Source of the DNA: Heterocephalus glaber
Lineage: Eukaryota; Chordata; Mammalia; Rodentia; Bathyergidae
DNA length: 64,000 nucleotides
Direction of reading: 5' to 3'
Assembly (NCBI RefSeq): GCF_000247695.1
Contig: NW_004624785.1
Location: forward strand, 994,653-1,058,652
Part shown: one piece after another, positions 24,151-37,121 of the stretch
How the letters are laid out: every line of letters begins with the position of its first letter
How positions within the stretch are numbered: the stretch's first letter is position 1
Translations under genes and position numbers: made by a program
The notes under the pieces: generated by a model
What the model saw: only the letters and a program-made list of their open reading frames with translations
Databases searched by the model: none
Told to the model about the DNA's origin: nothing

Positions 24151-27100
24151 CTTTCTTTCTCTTTCTCTATAGGTCCTCTAATTCTAACATGTGATGAAAG
24201 AAAAGTCTGATGGCACTAGTGCTACCTGTGTGATACCATTCTCTCAGTTTCATTTATGAATCTTTAACTGTGGAAAGCTAGCTCAACAAAACAGTGCTTT
24301 CTCAGTCCCCTCTATGGGATTCCTGGCATCCAGACTCTAGAGTGGTGCTGTAGTGAGAGGGGTGGTAGTGCATGTGACAAGAACATTGGACATCCATATC
24401 TAGGAAAAAGTGGACCCTGTGTGCTGCAGGCCTTTTGGGAGTCCAAGAAGGGAAGCAGAAAAAGGAAGCCAAGTCTTCCTAGGAACACAAAGCATATGGG
24501 GTCTCAAGCACAGCAGCTGGTCACCTGAGTAAATGGGGAGCTGGTCCTTCATGGTAGCAGCAGAAATCATCTTCATTATGCAAAAACAGTCTGTCCTGCC
24601 AGGATCTTTGGTACAGTGAATCACTGGGCTATTGTTTCTAGGGATCTACATGCTTAGAGAGTTTTGTGACTAGATTATTGCTGTCCAGATTCCACAGGCT
24701 CTTAATCCATGGCCATGGCAATAAATGCCCAGCATATCTGGGAGAGGATATTCATAATTTGATAAACATTTTCAATTTATTTTGTGCTGCTGACAGGCAT
24801 TAAGGTAGCTTCCAGACCAGGCACTGTGAAGATGACCAGGTCAGGTGGTGCTGATGAATCAGTCTGCTGACTGCACAGCCTTTGCCCACCTGGGTCAGGC
24901 CTGCACTATAGCACTACACCCTCTATCTTTCAAAGGCCGTATGATGTGGGGCTTGTTACATAAGCTTGCTGACCTGCAGAATAACCAAAACTTCTTCATT
25001 TAAATCGGTCTTGAATTAGACTAGGTATACGTAAGACCTGTCATAATAAAACCCAGGATATTATAAGGAGAATAATCCAGAAGTGGGACCTGCAAATACA
25101 TTTTTTGGAAGCACTCCTGACTCTCATTCTACACACATCCGCATATAGATTTTTTTTTCCTTTTTATAGACTTTATAGATTTTTATAGATTTTTCCTTTT
25201 TGCACTTTGGAGATTTCTCAGAGATTACACATTCAACTGCCAACATGGGGCTGATTTGGTAGGAGTGGGGGGTGGAAGTAAACACCAATTTTAAAGTGAC
25301 AATTTCCAGGGGCTCAGGGTGAAGGCAAAAAGGGAATAGAGTTCCTCACTACAGAGTGAATTAGGCAGTTAGAAATACTTGACTGAAACCTTATACAGTA
25401 TACATGAACAAAGCCCCCTCAAAAGCCCAGATGGGGAAGCTCTCCTCTGCAGGTATCCAGCATATCCACTGCATATGCCATTCTGAGTTACGTTTGGAGA
25501 ATGTAAAGCAACACACCCTTAATGGAATACTGCACATGATTGCCAAATATATATCCTTCTCCATACAAACTGCTAATATGGGTATAGACTGAGCTATGAA
25601 GCCAGCAAAGATTGCTTACTGACAAAATAAACCAGGCTTACACTAAACAGAAGCAGAACTGGAAATCCCGAAAAGCACCAATACCAGCAGAATTTATTTC
25701 TATATATGTTATTTTGTTTCTTTGGAGAGCTCCAATTGTGTACCTAACATTATACATGATACCCTATTTAAAATGTTTTATAAACAAATTATTTTTACAC
25801 GCGTCACTGGTGAAGCAGATTTCCAACAGAATTACATGGTGACCCTCTGAAAGCAATGCTAAGAAGGAGAAACCCAGTTGAAGTTATTTTAAATTTAATA
25901 TCTGAAGAGAGAAAAATACTACATATACCCCCAAAACAACACAATCAAAATAGAGAAGGTGGCTGTCAAGCTGGAGTCAAATTTTGGTGTGGCTAATCCA
26001 TCAGCATGCCTAGAGCAGCTGCATTAGCAATGCTGGTGGCAAAATAATGTTGTAATTTCAACAGGCCAGTAGTTCTGGCTAGAAATCAATCTTGTGAAGG
26101 CAAAGCAGCATTTGTATCATTAAATGAAGACAAAGAAAAACCTAAGTGCCCCTGATTTAAAAACTGGATTCTTATGAAATACATAACCACATGCTGTTTT
26201 AAAAAATAAACCTATCCACTCCTTTTGGTCAACGAGAAATACTAGAAATAACTCAAATTAATCAGAAATACTTTCTACTTAGTCAGCAATTACCACCATT
26301 TGTCTGGGATGGCTGTTGCACAAAGATTTGAGGATGGGAATGGGCGAGAAGGAACACAATAGTGGCCAAAACAAACAACAAACAAAACAACCAACCACTG
26401 CAGCCAGTGGGAAGCTGCAATCATGCTTGTGGCATGGAAGCTAGGTCCCTTGCACCACGTGAACTTACAATAAAGGGGGGAGAAAGTTCCCTTAAAGAGG
26501 GGATGATCCTCTCCTAAACCTGAGGGTCAGATGGGAATTGGCAGGGTGAGAAGGACAGAACGGCTGATACAAGGCTCCCATGGTATCCAGAATGAGTTGG
26601 GCGGGCATGGCAGGAAAGGGAGCCTCATGTGAGGCTCATAGTTCTGTGAGGTTTCATATTTACTCTTGGAGAAAAAGGAAGAGATTAGGGATTTTTCGGC
26701 AGAAAGAATGGATGTGGGGCCCTCAGGTACAAGGCCACTGCAGGGTCCAGGTAACAAATAATGGTGCCTTGGAAGAAAGTGGTGGAAACAAGAAAAAGGG
26801 CTAAGCAGCCTATGATAGGACCTCCCGAGTCTTTTCCAAGATCTTTCCTTGCTGGCCAATGTGATCTTTTTGAGGCAGCCTATATAATACTTGTGGGACA
26901 ATTAACAGTCATTTTCCAGGTGCACATTACTAACTCCCCATTCCATTTGGTAAACGGTATGCCTTCAGCTTTATTTTTCCCTTTAAGAATGAGCGAGGAA
27001 GAACACTATTTCTCAACAGCTCTAGAGAGAAACCTTTTCAACAGTGGAGGAGTAGTGACTTTGTTAGCATATACTGCCAAACAACCTCCCCCCACAAAAA

Positions 27101-28920
27101 ACCACAAGCCTAAATGTGACATACATTGTACCTCAATGGACGAATGGACATATCAGTTGTTTTAATGTGTCCATATAATCTGTCACAGCAATATTTGGTG
27201 TGTAAACAAAGGATGTATTTATTTTAGGGAACATAAACAAAATTGTTTCTGATTTTTCTAAAATCCTCCTAAGATTCAGAGATTTCCTGAGCTAAAGATG
27301 GCCTGAGCCACAAAATTAGTTAACTTGATAAAAATAATATGCTTTTCAAATTAGGGTAGAAAATGCTATAGATACGACCTGAAGGCTGAGCCAGAATGTA
27401 AGTTTCTCATGTCCTCACCAGCCCCTATCCCTGTGAAGCAGCAGAAAATCAACTCAGGCAAGAGCCTACCTGCAGGTATCTTAGCGAGCATACATAGTAT
27501 GGTTCAATTAATTTTCAGAAGGAGACAGAACCTTACTGGTTTATGGCTATGAGTTTTTTGTTTGGTTTCTTTATTTAAATCTATGTGATGGCATAAGTGA
27601 AGTTCAAAATAACAAAGACCTAAATAAAAGAAAACTTCAGGAGCTGCGCTTCAGTCCTTAATTCCATGAAACCAAGGTACCCGTGAGCAGTCCAAAGAAT
27701 CTACCACTGATCTTTACAAAGTCATCCATGATGACTCCCAAACTGGACTATACTAAGGTCCAGAATACATCCTATCACTTAAACACTTTTCCTGTTGTCT
27801 TCAGCCCAGAACACTGTTGAAGTTATCCAATTTCAGGCTAAGGAAACCTCACCACTTCCAGTATTATCCTGAAAGGCCTGTAGGTTCACAGTACAGACCT
27901 TCACCACTACTTGATACACATGTGTGATTTCAGCAACCCCTTTCCATTTCTAACTTTAAATAAATGAGATTTGCTGGGCAATGCCGGTGAACTTTCCCAG
28001 GGGTGGGTGGACCATGATGCTGGTTCTAGATCTCAAGGCTAGTGTGAGTGTATGTGAACATATAGGCAGAGATGCTAATCGTGCTGTAAGGGCAGAAGTG
28101 AAGACAAGTGGGCTAGACATTTAAGAGAGGCACAGAGCCCTCATCTCTCACAGGCACCATGAGAAATCTCAGGTGGGGAGGATAGCAAGCAGCTGCAGGA
28201 AAGTCAAATAGGGACATAGAGAGAGATTCATAAGGGAGAAGGTGGGTAAAGTTGGGGGCGACTCTGAATACTGACAGGAGGAAGATCCTGATGTTCCAGA
28301 GTACACCACAGGGCAAAATGTGCAACAGGTTTGGGGAGACAAACTTTGCCCCAAATGAACAGATTGCTGAAGTTAAGGTATCAGTTCTACTACAACCCTT
28401 GCTCTTCCTAATTTCACCTGGTGGGCCAGCTCCAGATGCTTTCCTCAGTGCCCACCAGGAAGCAAACATGAAAATAAAGGCCCTGGCTGCACTTTTCTCC
28501 TCTTTCTTCACTAAGCTTGTCACCAGTGCTCTTCAGAGCAGGAATCCCAGGCATCAAGTCTGAGGCTTGAGCCTGTGTTTTACACATTCGTTGTCCAGGG
28601 GCTTTGTTAAAACTCAGGCCCTTGGGGTTGTGTTTAAAGGTTTGCTGTATATTTCACAATTTGACTCCTTGATGTCATTAAACTGCTTCTGTTCTTTTTT
28701 ACTATTTTTTGATTTGAAGATTTAAAATTGTACTTTATGGCTTCCATAATAGTTTTGTACCTCTAGGAAAAGAGGACCAAAAATGAAAGCATTTAGGTGA
28801 TAATGCAAAGGCTTATATTTAAAGAAATAAAAACTATGATAGCCTTTGAAATCTTTTCTCTTTGTGTTTCAATAACAAGACTTTTCAAATCATAGCTATT
28901 ATATTAAAACCTAATTGTAC

Positions 28921-29012
28921 AGGGCCAGTATTTAGCTCAGTGGCACCATGCTTGTCTCACAAGCATAAAGTTCTGAGTTTGATCTCAAGTACCAAAAAAA
29001 CAAACAAACAAC
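28921..29012 (+). mobile_element. ID-type SINE, diverged
   Basis: GGGCCAGTATTTAGCTCAGT, TGTCTCACAAGC and GAGTTTGATCTC, ending AAGTACC and a CAAA-rich tail. Perfect 15-bp duplication AAAACCTAATTGTAC at 28906-28920 and 29013-29027. Confidence 0.92.
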
Positions 29013-30249
29013 AAAACCTAATTGTACAAAGTACAAAGGGCCAAATCTTAGTACAAATCATTCACTGCTCTTCAGCACAGAGACCCCACTATAACCAGGG
29101 CTTGACACATTCACAAGTTTTCTGCCCCTTCTCTTTGACATTTTAATGCACTCTCTCCATTAATGTATTTCCACATCAGTGGCTCCTCATCCATCAGCAG
29201 AATTGCGTCATATTGGCTTCAGAAGAAAATAACATCAGAAAAGTGCCTTGTTGGCAAATAGCAACAGAGGGTATGAATTACAAATGCATCTCCATAAAGA
29301 ACAGTTGCTGTAAGGCATGTGGACGTGAGATGCACACGAGGCACAGATACAAGCAACTGTGCACCCCAAGACAGACGACTCATTAGTCTCTGTAAATGGA
29401 TCCAGCTGACTCTGAGCAGAGTCAGCATCCTTGCTGGCCGCATCCTTGCATAAGATGTCCAGATACTTCAGACAGTTTAGTAGTTGGGTAGGCAGTTATC
29501 TAGTGATCTTTGGCTAAGACTTTACAGAGTTTATTCACCCTATTAATAAGTGGCTAAGATGGAACAACAATATTACTTAAAACTTCCAATTTCATATTTG
29601 ACTAAAATAAAAAAATATTAAACAACTGATTTCAGTGGTCCTGATTATTGGTATGATGTGATCAGTAAGATGTAGGTACATATACTTATATTTGTAATAT
29701 TTAGTAATTAATTCCCTTCTAGTCAAAAGCAGTGAGACGTAAAACTGATTTTGCCCTTTTATTTACTTATTTTTTAAAAACTAGGAAATCTGAGAGTTTT
29801 CCTTCTGATGTTCACTGGACATTCCTTCAGGTATAGTGACAGGGTGGTGGCCTTTGTCCCTTTGCCACACAGGTATGTATCCATGCAAATATTCCACCTC
29901 TTCTATGACTCAGAATTTTTCAATAGCAACATGCTAGTCTTAATAATGTTAAATACTGAAGCAACATCAGCACAAGCAATTAAAGGGTAAAAAAGACCCC
30001 AAATCCAAACATATGTGTGCCAATGAGTAACTGGTATGTAGCTTGCAAGGCGATTGGCTCCAGTAGTAAATCTCCATGTTGCCTGGAGGTGTGGCTATGT
30101 ACATGGATCCTGTGCCCTCTACGGTGCAGCAGAGCAGCTTACTCAGACATGCACTTGGGTTTGCCTCCTAATAGCAGGACTCTCTTTAGACACAGAGGAG
30201 AACTCAAGTGCCCTAAGGAAATTCAGTTTAGGAATAGCACTTTATAGGA

Positions 30250-30415
30250 CAAAGAGGGACAGAGATGCTGCCTCTGCTGAGCCTTGCCTCCAACTCAGTG
30301 ACCCAGAGTGTGGGACCTCTGAGGTCTCAGTTTCTTCCACCATATGATCAGGGAGTAGAGGCTGGATAATGTCAAAAATCCTTCCAGCTTCAAGATAACA
30401 CCATTCTATAACTGA
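30250..30415 (+). repeat. MIR relic
   Basis: The order CTGAGCCTTGCCTCC, GAGGTCTCAGTTTCTTCC and CCTTCCAGCTTCAAGATAAC fits a diverged sense-oriented MIR. Low information. Confidence 0.45.
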
Positions 30416-31127
30416 AATGCCGCCATCTTCTTGGAATCTATTATTATGAAAACAGAATAAAAATCGTAAAGATGGTGCCAGATGTATGACACAAATAGTC
30501 TCAAGTCACCTAATATTTTCTTGAAGTTTATGTGAGATCCTAGATGTGACAGGCTTTAAGAAATTAAAATCTGTTTATCCATCTACCCTAGCTTAAAGAT
30601 CTGGGGCTTGTTAGACCTATTGTAGACTCAGTATAGGCATGCTTCTTCCTTGGAGCTTATTTTCAAGAAAAAAGCTGGACAGTTCTGAAACATCCAGATC
30701 CACAAATCAGTTATTTGGCAGAAATGTCAATTGCTGGACACTAGCAGGAGACACCTAGAATTAATGAATGGATGCAAAAAGCACACTAAATGACTGAGGC
30801 AAAGTTATTTTACATGTGTGTCAAAGTTACAGATAAAGCAATCATTCAAAAATCTTAAAGACTATATTACAGCCTGGAATTCATATCAATGCATCTTCAG
30901 GAGGCAGAGGCTTTTCCCAAACTTCTGACAGACCATGGCTCTCTTCTGTTCAAACAGTGGCTCAGAATCCTCCAACCTGGCTACAGAAAACCACCAACAT
31001 TGAGTTTTTACTAAGACCAAGGAGTATTTCCAATTCTGTTTCTCAAATTTTCCAAATAATATTGCATTAATTATTAATGCTTTCTAAACACTGCAATGAA
31101 ATTTCTGAGGAAAAAATATATCTGTTC

Positions 31128-32265
31128 GACAAATCCTCAATAGCACAGGAACTAGCACAAAGAATCAACAACTGGGATCTCATCTTACTAAAAAGCTTCT
31201 GCACTGCAAGAGAAACCACCAACAGAGCTAAAAGACAACCTACAATGTAGGAAAATTTTTATACCAGCTGTTCCTCAGACAAAGGTCTACTATCTAGAAT
31301 ATATAAAGAACTAAAAAAAAAATCAGACCCCCCAAATATAAAGACCCAATTCAAAAATGGGCATCTGAAATGAATAGACATTTCTCAAAGATGTAAAAGC
31401 AGCAAATAAACATATGAAAAAATGTTCAACATCACTGGTCATTTGAGAGATGCAGATGAAAACAATGCTGGGATTCCACCTCACTCCAGAAAGAATGGCT
31501 GCTATCAAGAAATCAACCAATAACAAATGCTGGTAGGGTGTGGGGAGAAAGGAACCCTTCTTCGTTGTTGGGAGTGGAGGCTGGTGCAACCACTGTGGAA
31601 ATCAATATGGACATACCTCAAAAAACTAGGATTAGAAGTCCCATACCTCTGCTGGGTATCTTCCCAAAAGAATTAAAAGAATCATACCACAGCGATATAT
31701 GTGCACCTATGTTTATAGTGGCACAATTTGTAATAGATAAAACCTGGAAACAGCCCAATTGCCCATCAACTGGAGACTGGATAAAGAAGATGTGTGTTTT
31801 TTTAAAAAATAAAATGGAGTACTACTCAGCCACAAAGAATGAGAAACTAGAGACATTTATAGCTAAGTGGATGCACATTGAAGCCATACTCTTAAATGAA
31901 ATAAACAGGACACACATGTATAAATACCGAAGTTTCTCTGGTGTGAAAAATTAAATGTGTAAATAAGGATCAAAATGTACAATTGATATTGTGAAATAGG
32001 AAGGGAAGGTCTAAAGGAGTAGGGAAGTGGGAGGGGTAGGGGAAAGGAAAAAGAGAAAAGAAAAAAATATAAGAAAAGGAAAACCATGGAAACAAAATCT
32101 TTGTAAATAGGGAAAGGTGGAGGGGGTGAAGGGAGGGCAGGGGAATGGGGAAAAAATAAGAACCAAGATATATCATGTAAAGGTACAAGATCCCAATGAT
32201 AAATGTAACTGTACTGTATACCTAAAATGTACCAATAAACTTAATGGAAAAAAAGAAAAGAAAAG
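31128..32265 (+). mobile_element. 5'-truncated LINE-1 (end of ORF2 plus 3' UTR)
   Basis: About 1.14 kb. It reads through classic L1 ORF2 C-terminal landmarks: CAACTGGGATCTCATCTTAC, AAGCTTCTGCACTGCAAGAG, AACCACTGTGGAAATCAATA, CAACTGGAGACTGGATAAAG, and a Met-Glu-Tyr-Tyr-Ser-Ala motif encoded near 31814. Then follow a purine-rich 3' UTR (about 31990-32160), TACCAATAAACTTAATGG and a short A-rich tail. An open stretch at 31538-31954 is ORF2 remnant, with frame breaks before it (for example near 31310), so it is dead. Flanked by TATATCTGTTC (31117-31127) and TATATCCGTTC (32266-32276), a 10/11 target duplication. It lies antisense to ARID1B. Confidence 0.95.
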
Positions 32266-32498
32266 TATATCCGTTCTGTATAGCTATTACTTATAAATCG
32301 TCAACTCCAAATGACTGGGCATCATTACACAGATGATCTAGCCCTAAATAATGAGAGCCAACATCTTCTACTGAACTCCTGTCATAACTAAAATGAAGAA
32401 TTCCTTCACTCATTTTTCAAAATAAAAAATCTCTCTATATATACATATGTTCTTTAACTTATTCAACATAGCAGATGGATGTTACTTATAGAAACACT

Positions 32499-32591
32499 TA
32501 TTATTTTTTTTTTCTTTTGGTACTGGAGATTGAACTCAGGACCTTGTGCTTGGGAGACAGGCACAGTGACACTGAACTAAACTCCTGGCCC
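32499..32591 (-). mobile_element. ID-type SINE, diverged
   Basis: Reverse-oriented with GGTACTGGAGATTGAACTCA and CTGAACTAAACTCCTGGCC. Flanked by TATAGAAAC on both sides (32487-32495 and 32592-32600). The CTGGCC end and several substitutions suggest an older copy. Confidence 0.88.
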
Positions 32592-33747
32592 TATAGAAAC
32601 TCTCCTAAAAAAAAATTAATAAGATGGCTTCCAACTAGTTAAACGTGTGTGTTTTTTCTTTTATACTGTTTTATATTCAACTTAACTGAGAAAGCCTGAA
32701 GCATCACTGCCATAATTCTTCATTTTTACACTGATCTTTCTGCTTCTAACTGCAAGCACACACTTTCACTCACACCCCACCTTGATCATTAATTTGTCCT
32801 TTTCTGATTTTTTCACAGGCTCCAGGCCCTTTGGGACTCTGACATGAGGAAGAGGCCATTATGACAATCTGAATACTGAGCTCCTGAAAGGCCCAAACCA
32901 TTGCTTCCTTTCAAAAAGGGAAACTGACATTTTGAAAGCTGACTTTTCAAATAACCAATCTCACTTTCACTGACAGAGTTGTCAGTGGGGGAAGAAAGCA
33001 AAAACAAAACCAGCAACACAAGTTTGCTGCAATGAGCTATTACATAAGGAAAGCAAAAGCATGTTGAAAATCAAATCTCTGAACTCATAGCACTAAAACA
33101 TGTAACACACGTGTTTTCTTGTATTCAATTTTGCTTTAGAAAAAAAGGCACAAGAGGCTATGTGTACTGCAAAGTGGTACAGAAGGAAGATTTAAAATAT
33201 AAATAAATCTTTCTTTCTTTCTTTTTTAGAAAGAATCCTGCAGACATGAAAAGCAAAATTCACAGCCAACAGGCAAGGACTGCAGAGACAAGCCTTTGCC
33301 AAGTGCACTTTCTAAGATTTATAATTCCAACACTTTTCTTATTATTTTTTTAATTAAGGAGGAGGTGTTGTATTCTAAGGAAGCTATCTGGATGCTACTG
33401 GCTGAAATACAGATCTGATTCTCTCGTGCTGGTTAGCTAACATTGATTTTCTGCCCCAGTGAAAGAGATTTTACTCTGATGCATGCCATTTAAACTCATT
33501 TTACACAGCTGCTTAATGTGGCTTGGCAAGGCACAGCCAAACTAGCTTTGTGGGTCTAAACAGCACTCCTGAGTTGGTAAAGGACAGAGCCTGTGGATCA
33601 GCAGCTGATGATAAATGCCTTTCTTCCCCACTGTTACTTCCTACTGACTCTTGAACTGACCTTGAAGGTGTCAAGAGAAAGTACAAAGGAAGACAAGAAA
33701 ATTTCCCAAGAATAAGCATGTTTATTTCATTCTGTAGTTGTTACTTC

Positions 33748-33840
33748 TTTTGTTTTTGTTTTTTTGGTACCAGGGATCGAACTCGGGTCCTTGCACTTGC
33801 GAGGCAGGTGGCAGAACCACTGAGCTAAATCCCCGGCTAG
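33748..33840 (-). mobile_element. ID-type SINE
   Basis: Reverse-oriented with GGTACCAGGGATCGAACTCG, CACTTGCGAGGCAGGTGG and GAGCTAAATCCCCGGC. Flanked by TAGTTGTTACTTC (33735-33747) and TAGTTGTTATTTC (33841-33853). Confidence 0.93.
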
Positions 33841-35347
33841 TAGTTGTTATTTCACCTTGAGGATTATAGGTGGAGAATTCTGTATATGTTGGTCCACATT
33901 AAGGACCATGTTTACAGAATTTAGAATTCTCAATTACAAAGTGTTTATATGCTTTTGCTGGCTAAATGTATATTGAATATAAAACTATTACAAAGCTTTC
34001 TGTGTCATGCATCCATAAAAATAGTAAAAGCATAGTTCTCTAAATTTACTGTTTAAACAAAGCTAGTTGACAGTTCCCTCTTTTATTTTAACCAAAGATG
34101 AGGGATGTTTCTACTGAAAGTACCAATAACAAGTCTGTATACAATAATGTTATCATTAATATACATCAAGTGATATCAGTAAATTACTCAATAATAATAA
34201 CCTTTAAGAGTACTTATTAACTTCAAAATAGTGACAGAACCTGGTATTATATCATTTTATAGGGGAGAGATACTTTTTGTTGCTTATGTAATTTCTGTCT
34301 TGAAATTAGTATTCCTATATTGAAATGACCACACTGTGTTTAGATGGAAAACTCTGTGGATTATTTTGCTTTATTTTACTAGTAATTTTGACATACTAAT
34401 GCTCATTGGAAGAAAATAACAGAACTCTGTCACAGTTGTTGGCTGAGCAATGCCATAATGAAACCTCTCCTATACCCAAGCGAGCAGCCCAGATCATCCT
34501 ACTTATGTCACACATATGCCATGCTGCTCTGGGTGCAGGTAGGTGTGGCTGCATCTTAGTGTGGTGGCAAGAATGATCATCACAAAGTCATGACAGTAGA
34601 AGCACTGCACATCATAAATTCCTACACAAAACAACAGCAGCAAAGGGGGAAAGGATACCGGAGTAGGTGGAATAGGTGGTTTCATTGCTTTTATGGAGAC
34701 AGAAGTTACTATTTTCCCTCTCAGTCATGAAGGAAGGCAGCCATGCCAAAAGTCATCCAGACAAGACCCAGAGGGTGGCATGTATGTTTCTACCAAACTG
34801 CCACAGAACTGTTAAGAAGAAAAATAAAAGAAACACAACAAAAATAGAAGGACAATCTCCTCTAAGATAGATTTCCTGGGAGATCTTTTGAATCCCTGGA
34901 TTGGGTGTTCCTCATGCAGCCAGATGGCATGTTTAAAAGAAAACACCCAGGCCTGTCTTGGCAGGTCCAGGGAGTGATGCTACCTACCAGTACTGGTCAG
35001 GCTGGTGCAGCATGGAAGGCCTGGAAGTTGCCACAGTTGGAGTGCTGGGAAGAAAACATGGGATGCCTGGCAGCCCCAGACTGGCTGGGATAAGCAGGTG
35101 ACCTAATGTATGGTGGCCTAACGTGGAAGCGAAGAACAGCCTCTTTGGATTTGTTCTAAGACAAAAGTTTGAGTCCCTATTTTTCATGCTATTTCACACA
35201 TAGGTGTGAGGGTGACAGAATGGGGTAAATAAGTAGAATATTCTGAATCATGCAGCTGCCAGGCTGTGGGACTGGGTAAAATTCCTTAAAAAAAGAAAAA
35301 AGTGGGGGATAAGGCAAAGGAGAGAGAAATGTAAGATTCTCAAATTT

Positions 35348-35403
35348 AACCTCAGATCTGAAATCTAATTTCAGATCTAATATCACCTTACAGATTTGAG
35401 GTT
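35348..35403. repeat. Imperfect nested inverted repeat
   Basis: A perfect 11-bp palindrome AGATCTGAAAT / ATTTCAGATCT (35354-35364 and 35368-35378) with a 3-base loop. It overlaps a second pair, AACCTCAGATCTG (35348-35360) with CAGATTTGAGGTT (35391-35403), 12 of 13 complementary. The two pairings share the left arm, so they are alternatives. Confidence 0.85.
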
Positions 35404-35809
35404 GGTAAAATTAAAAAAAAATAAACAACCCAGTCTTAAATGGGCAGTTTGTGAAGGCAAGGCTTAGGAATGGTCTACTGATTAGGCTGAGGAAATAAAA
35501 ATACGCACACACATATGTGTTTGCACATTAATTTCTGTAAGATACATACACTGATTTAGACAGGGAACACAGCAGGACTTTAATCAAGCAGAATTCTGCC
35601 TTAATCTCTGTGGTTATCTTCCTCTCAAATCACCATCAGAGGCCTCATGCCAAAAGCAATCACATACTTTCTACTTAACAGACAGAAAATAACGTGCTTT
35701 TTGAGTTTCAACCACGGACAATCCAATTTAGTTTAAATCTAAATTAGAACTTCAATTGGACCAGCTGAACCGGCCTTCACAGACAGGTTTATTCAAACAA
35801 TCCCCAGAG

Positions 35810-35890
35810 CACTGGTGGCGAACCTATAATATACGTGCCACTGCCAGCTGTTTGTTATCATTGAAAGCTCTAAAAGGTTTCCCATCACTT
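35810..35890. mobile_element. hAT-like miniature element, copy 2 (81 bp)
   Basis: Starts CACTGGTGGCGAACCTATAA and ends TTTCCCATCACTT; the right end read on the other strand is AAGTGATGGGAAACC, an imperfect inverted match to the left. Flanked by octamers CCCCAGAG (35802-35809) and CCCTAGAG (35891-35898), 7 of 8 matching, as hAT transposases leave. Shares its interior with 4412-4592 but is internally shorter. Confidence 0.7.
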
Positions 35891-36022
35891 CCCTAGAGCC
35901 TACATGGGTTCTGCTGCAAGGTAGAAGCTGGGGTGCAGAAGACTTTAAGTGACTGTAACGTAGGAGGAGAAAAAGCAAGGGAGGGAGCGGGGAGAGAAGG
36001 AAAGGGGAAGAGGGTAGGAGAA

Positions 36023-36041
36023 AGAGTGTGTGAGTGTGTGA

Positions 36042-36073
<32 letters not shown>

Positions 36074-36083
36074 CAGAGAGAGA
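36023..36083. repeat. Compound (TG)n/(GA)n microsatellite
   Basis: GTGTGAGTGTGTGAG followed by an uninterrupted TG run to about 36064, then GA repeats to 36083. Confidence 0.95.
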
Positions 36084-36206
36084 TTTTTATTTTAGTTCCT
36101 CAAGAGAAATTTATTGTTATTTGGAGTGAACAATGAGACCAGAGAAGGTTCCTACCTTCTCAAAATAGCAGTTTCAGAGGAAAAGGAACAAAGGGGCACA
36201 TTGGAA

Positions 36207-36242
36207 AACACACACACACACACACATACACACACATACACA
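36207..36242. repeat. (CA)n microsatellite
   Basis: CA repeats with TACA interruptions, in inverted orientation to the TG run about 150 bp to the left. Confidence 0.95.
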
Positions 36243-37121
36243 ATTAGCTTTTACTATACTTTCCTTTGACAAAAGTTAGAATCTTTTCTTCTGATGATGT
36301 CGACGTACAACTTTCTATGTGCTTTTTTAAAAAATATATTTACACATGCTTCTTTTAAAATATAGTCATCTTTGACTTGCAAATTTCTAATTTTTTTTAT
36401 TTAGCCAAGTATTTAAGAATTAATATTTAGAATCAGGATGAAAAACAAGTAACAGAAGCTTAACCCTTGCTCTACCAACTTAAAGTTCCTTAAACATTAT
36501 CTTTGTTTTATTAATAATATTTTGATTTGGACAGATGGAAAGGTATGACCAGAAAAGTAAAACACAACAAAGGAATAGGAAATATATAAACCCTACACAT
36601 ATACATTTAGATCAAACACAATACACATATGTACACAGTCAAAATTTCTATTTTACAAGGATTCTTATGGTAAGGTTAAGAAAAAGTGGAGATGAGAACA
36701 TGTGTCTTTTTTGGTACTTTAGATTTTAAATAGCTTTTGGCTTTGGTGTTTCCTGCTTCAAATTCATTTTTTAAAAATGGAACCACAGACACTTTCCTAC
36801 ACAAGATCTGTTTTGCTGGTTGCAATGAGTATCCGTAGACATTTCTAGGCCCTCCCACAAAAATGACATGCCCACTTCTCAGATTTCTTCCTCCATGGAT
36901 CATAAAACATGTTGTCACATGCTTCTCTAACCTTTACATTACAGAATATGTTTAACACAAAATACAAAACAAAAGCCAAAACAAAACAAAAAACCAACAG
37001 CCAAGCAAAAGTATATTTTGCTATTTTTGTGCACTCTAGGGAAATGAAGCAGCCCCTGTTCCTTATGTGATCACATGTCAACACACAGAACATCAGCCCA
37101 GCATGATCCTGAGTGGCATAC

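Larger units (their letters stand above)
20785..37121 (-). other. ARID1B: ARID1B intron (16.3 kb)
   Basis: A phase-2 intron and the longest in the window. It carries ID SINEs (21139, 28921, 32499, 33748), a MaLR-like LTR (21827-22252), MIR relics, a truncated L1 (31128-32265), a hAT-like miniature element (35810-35890), a 55-bp inverted repeat (35348-35403) and TG/CA microsatellites near 36023-36242. Stretches such as 22260-23780, 24150-28900 and 29030-30240 show nothing identifiable. Confidence 0.85.

Noticed and set aside
26527..28563. Several open frames above 100 codons on both strands (26527-26901, 26761-27165, 28113-28523, 28252-28563)
   Set aside because: They overlap each other on opposite strands, have no recognisable domains and sit inside an ARID1B intron.
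31538..31954. 138-codon open frame on the plus strand
   Set aside because: It is the C-terminal part of a truncated L1 ORF2, with the frame broken before it. No gene.
36023..36242. Possible CRISPR-like or satellite array
   Set aside because: Only dinucleotide microsatellites; no repeat-spacer structure anywhere in the window.
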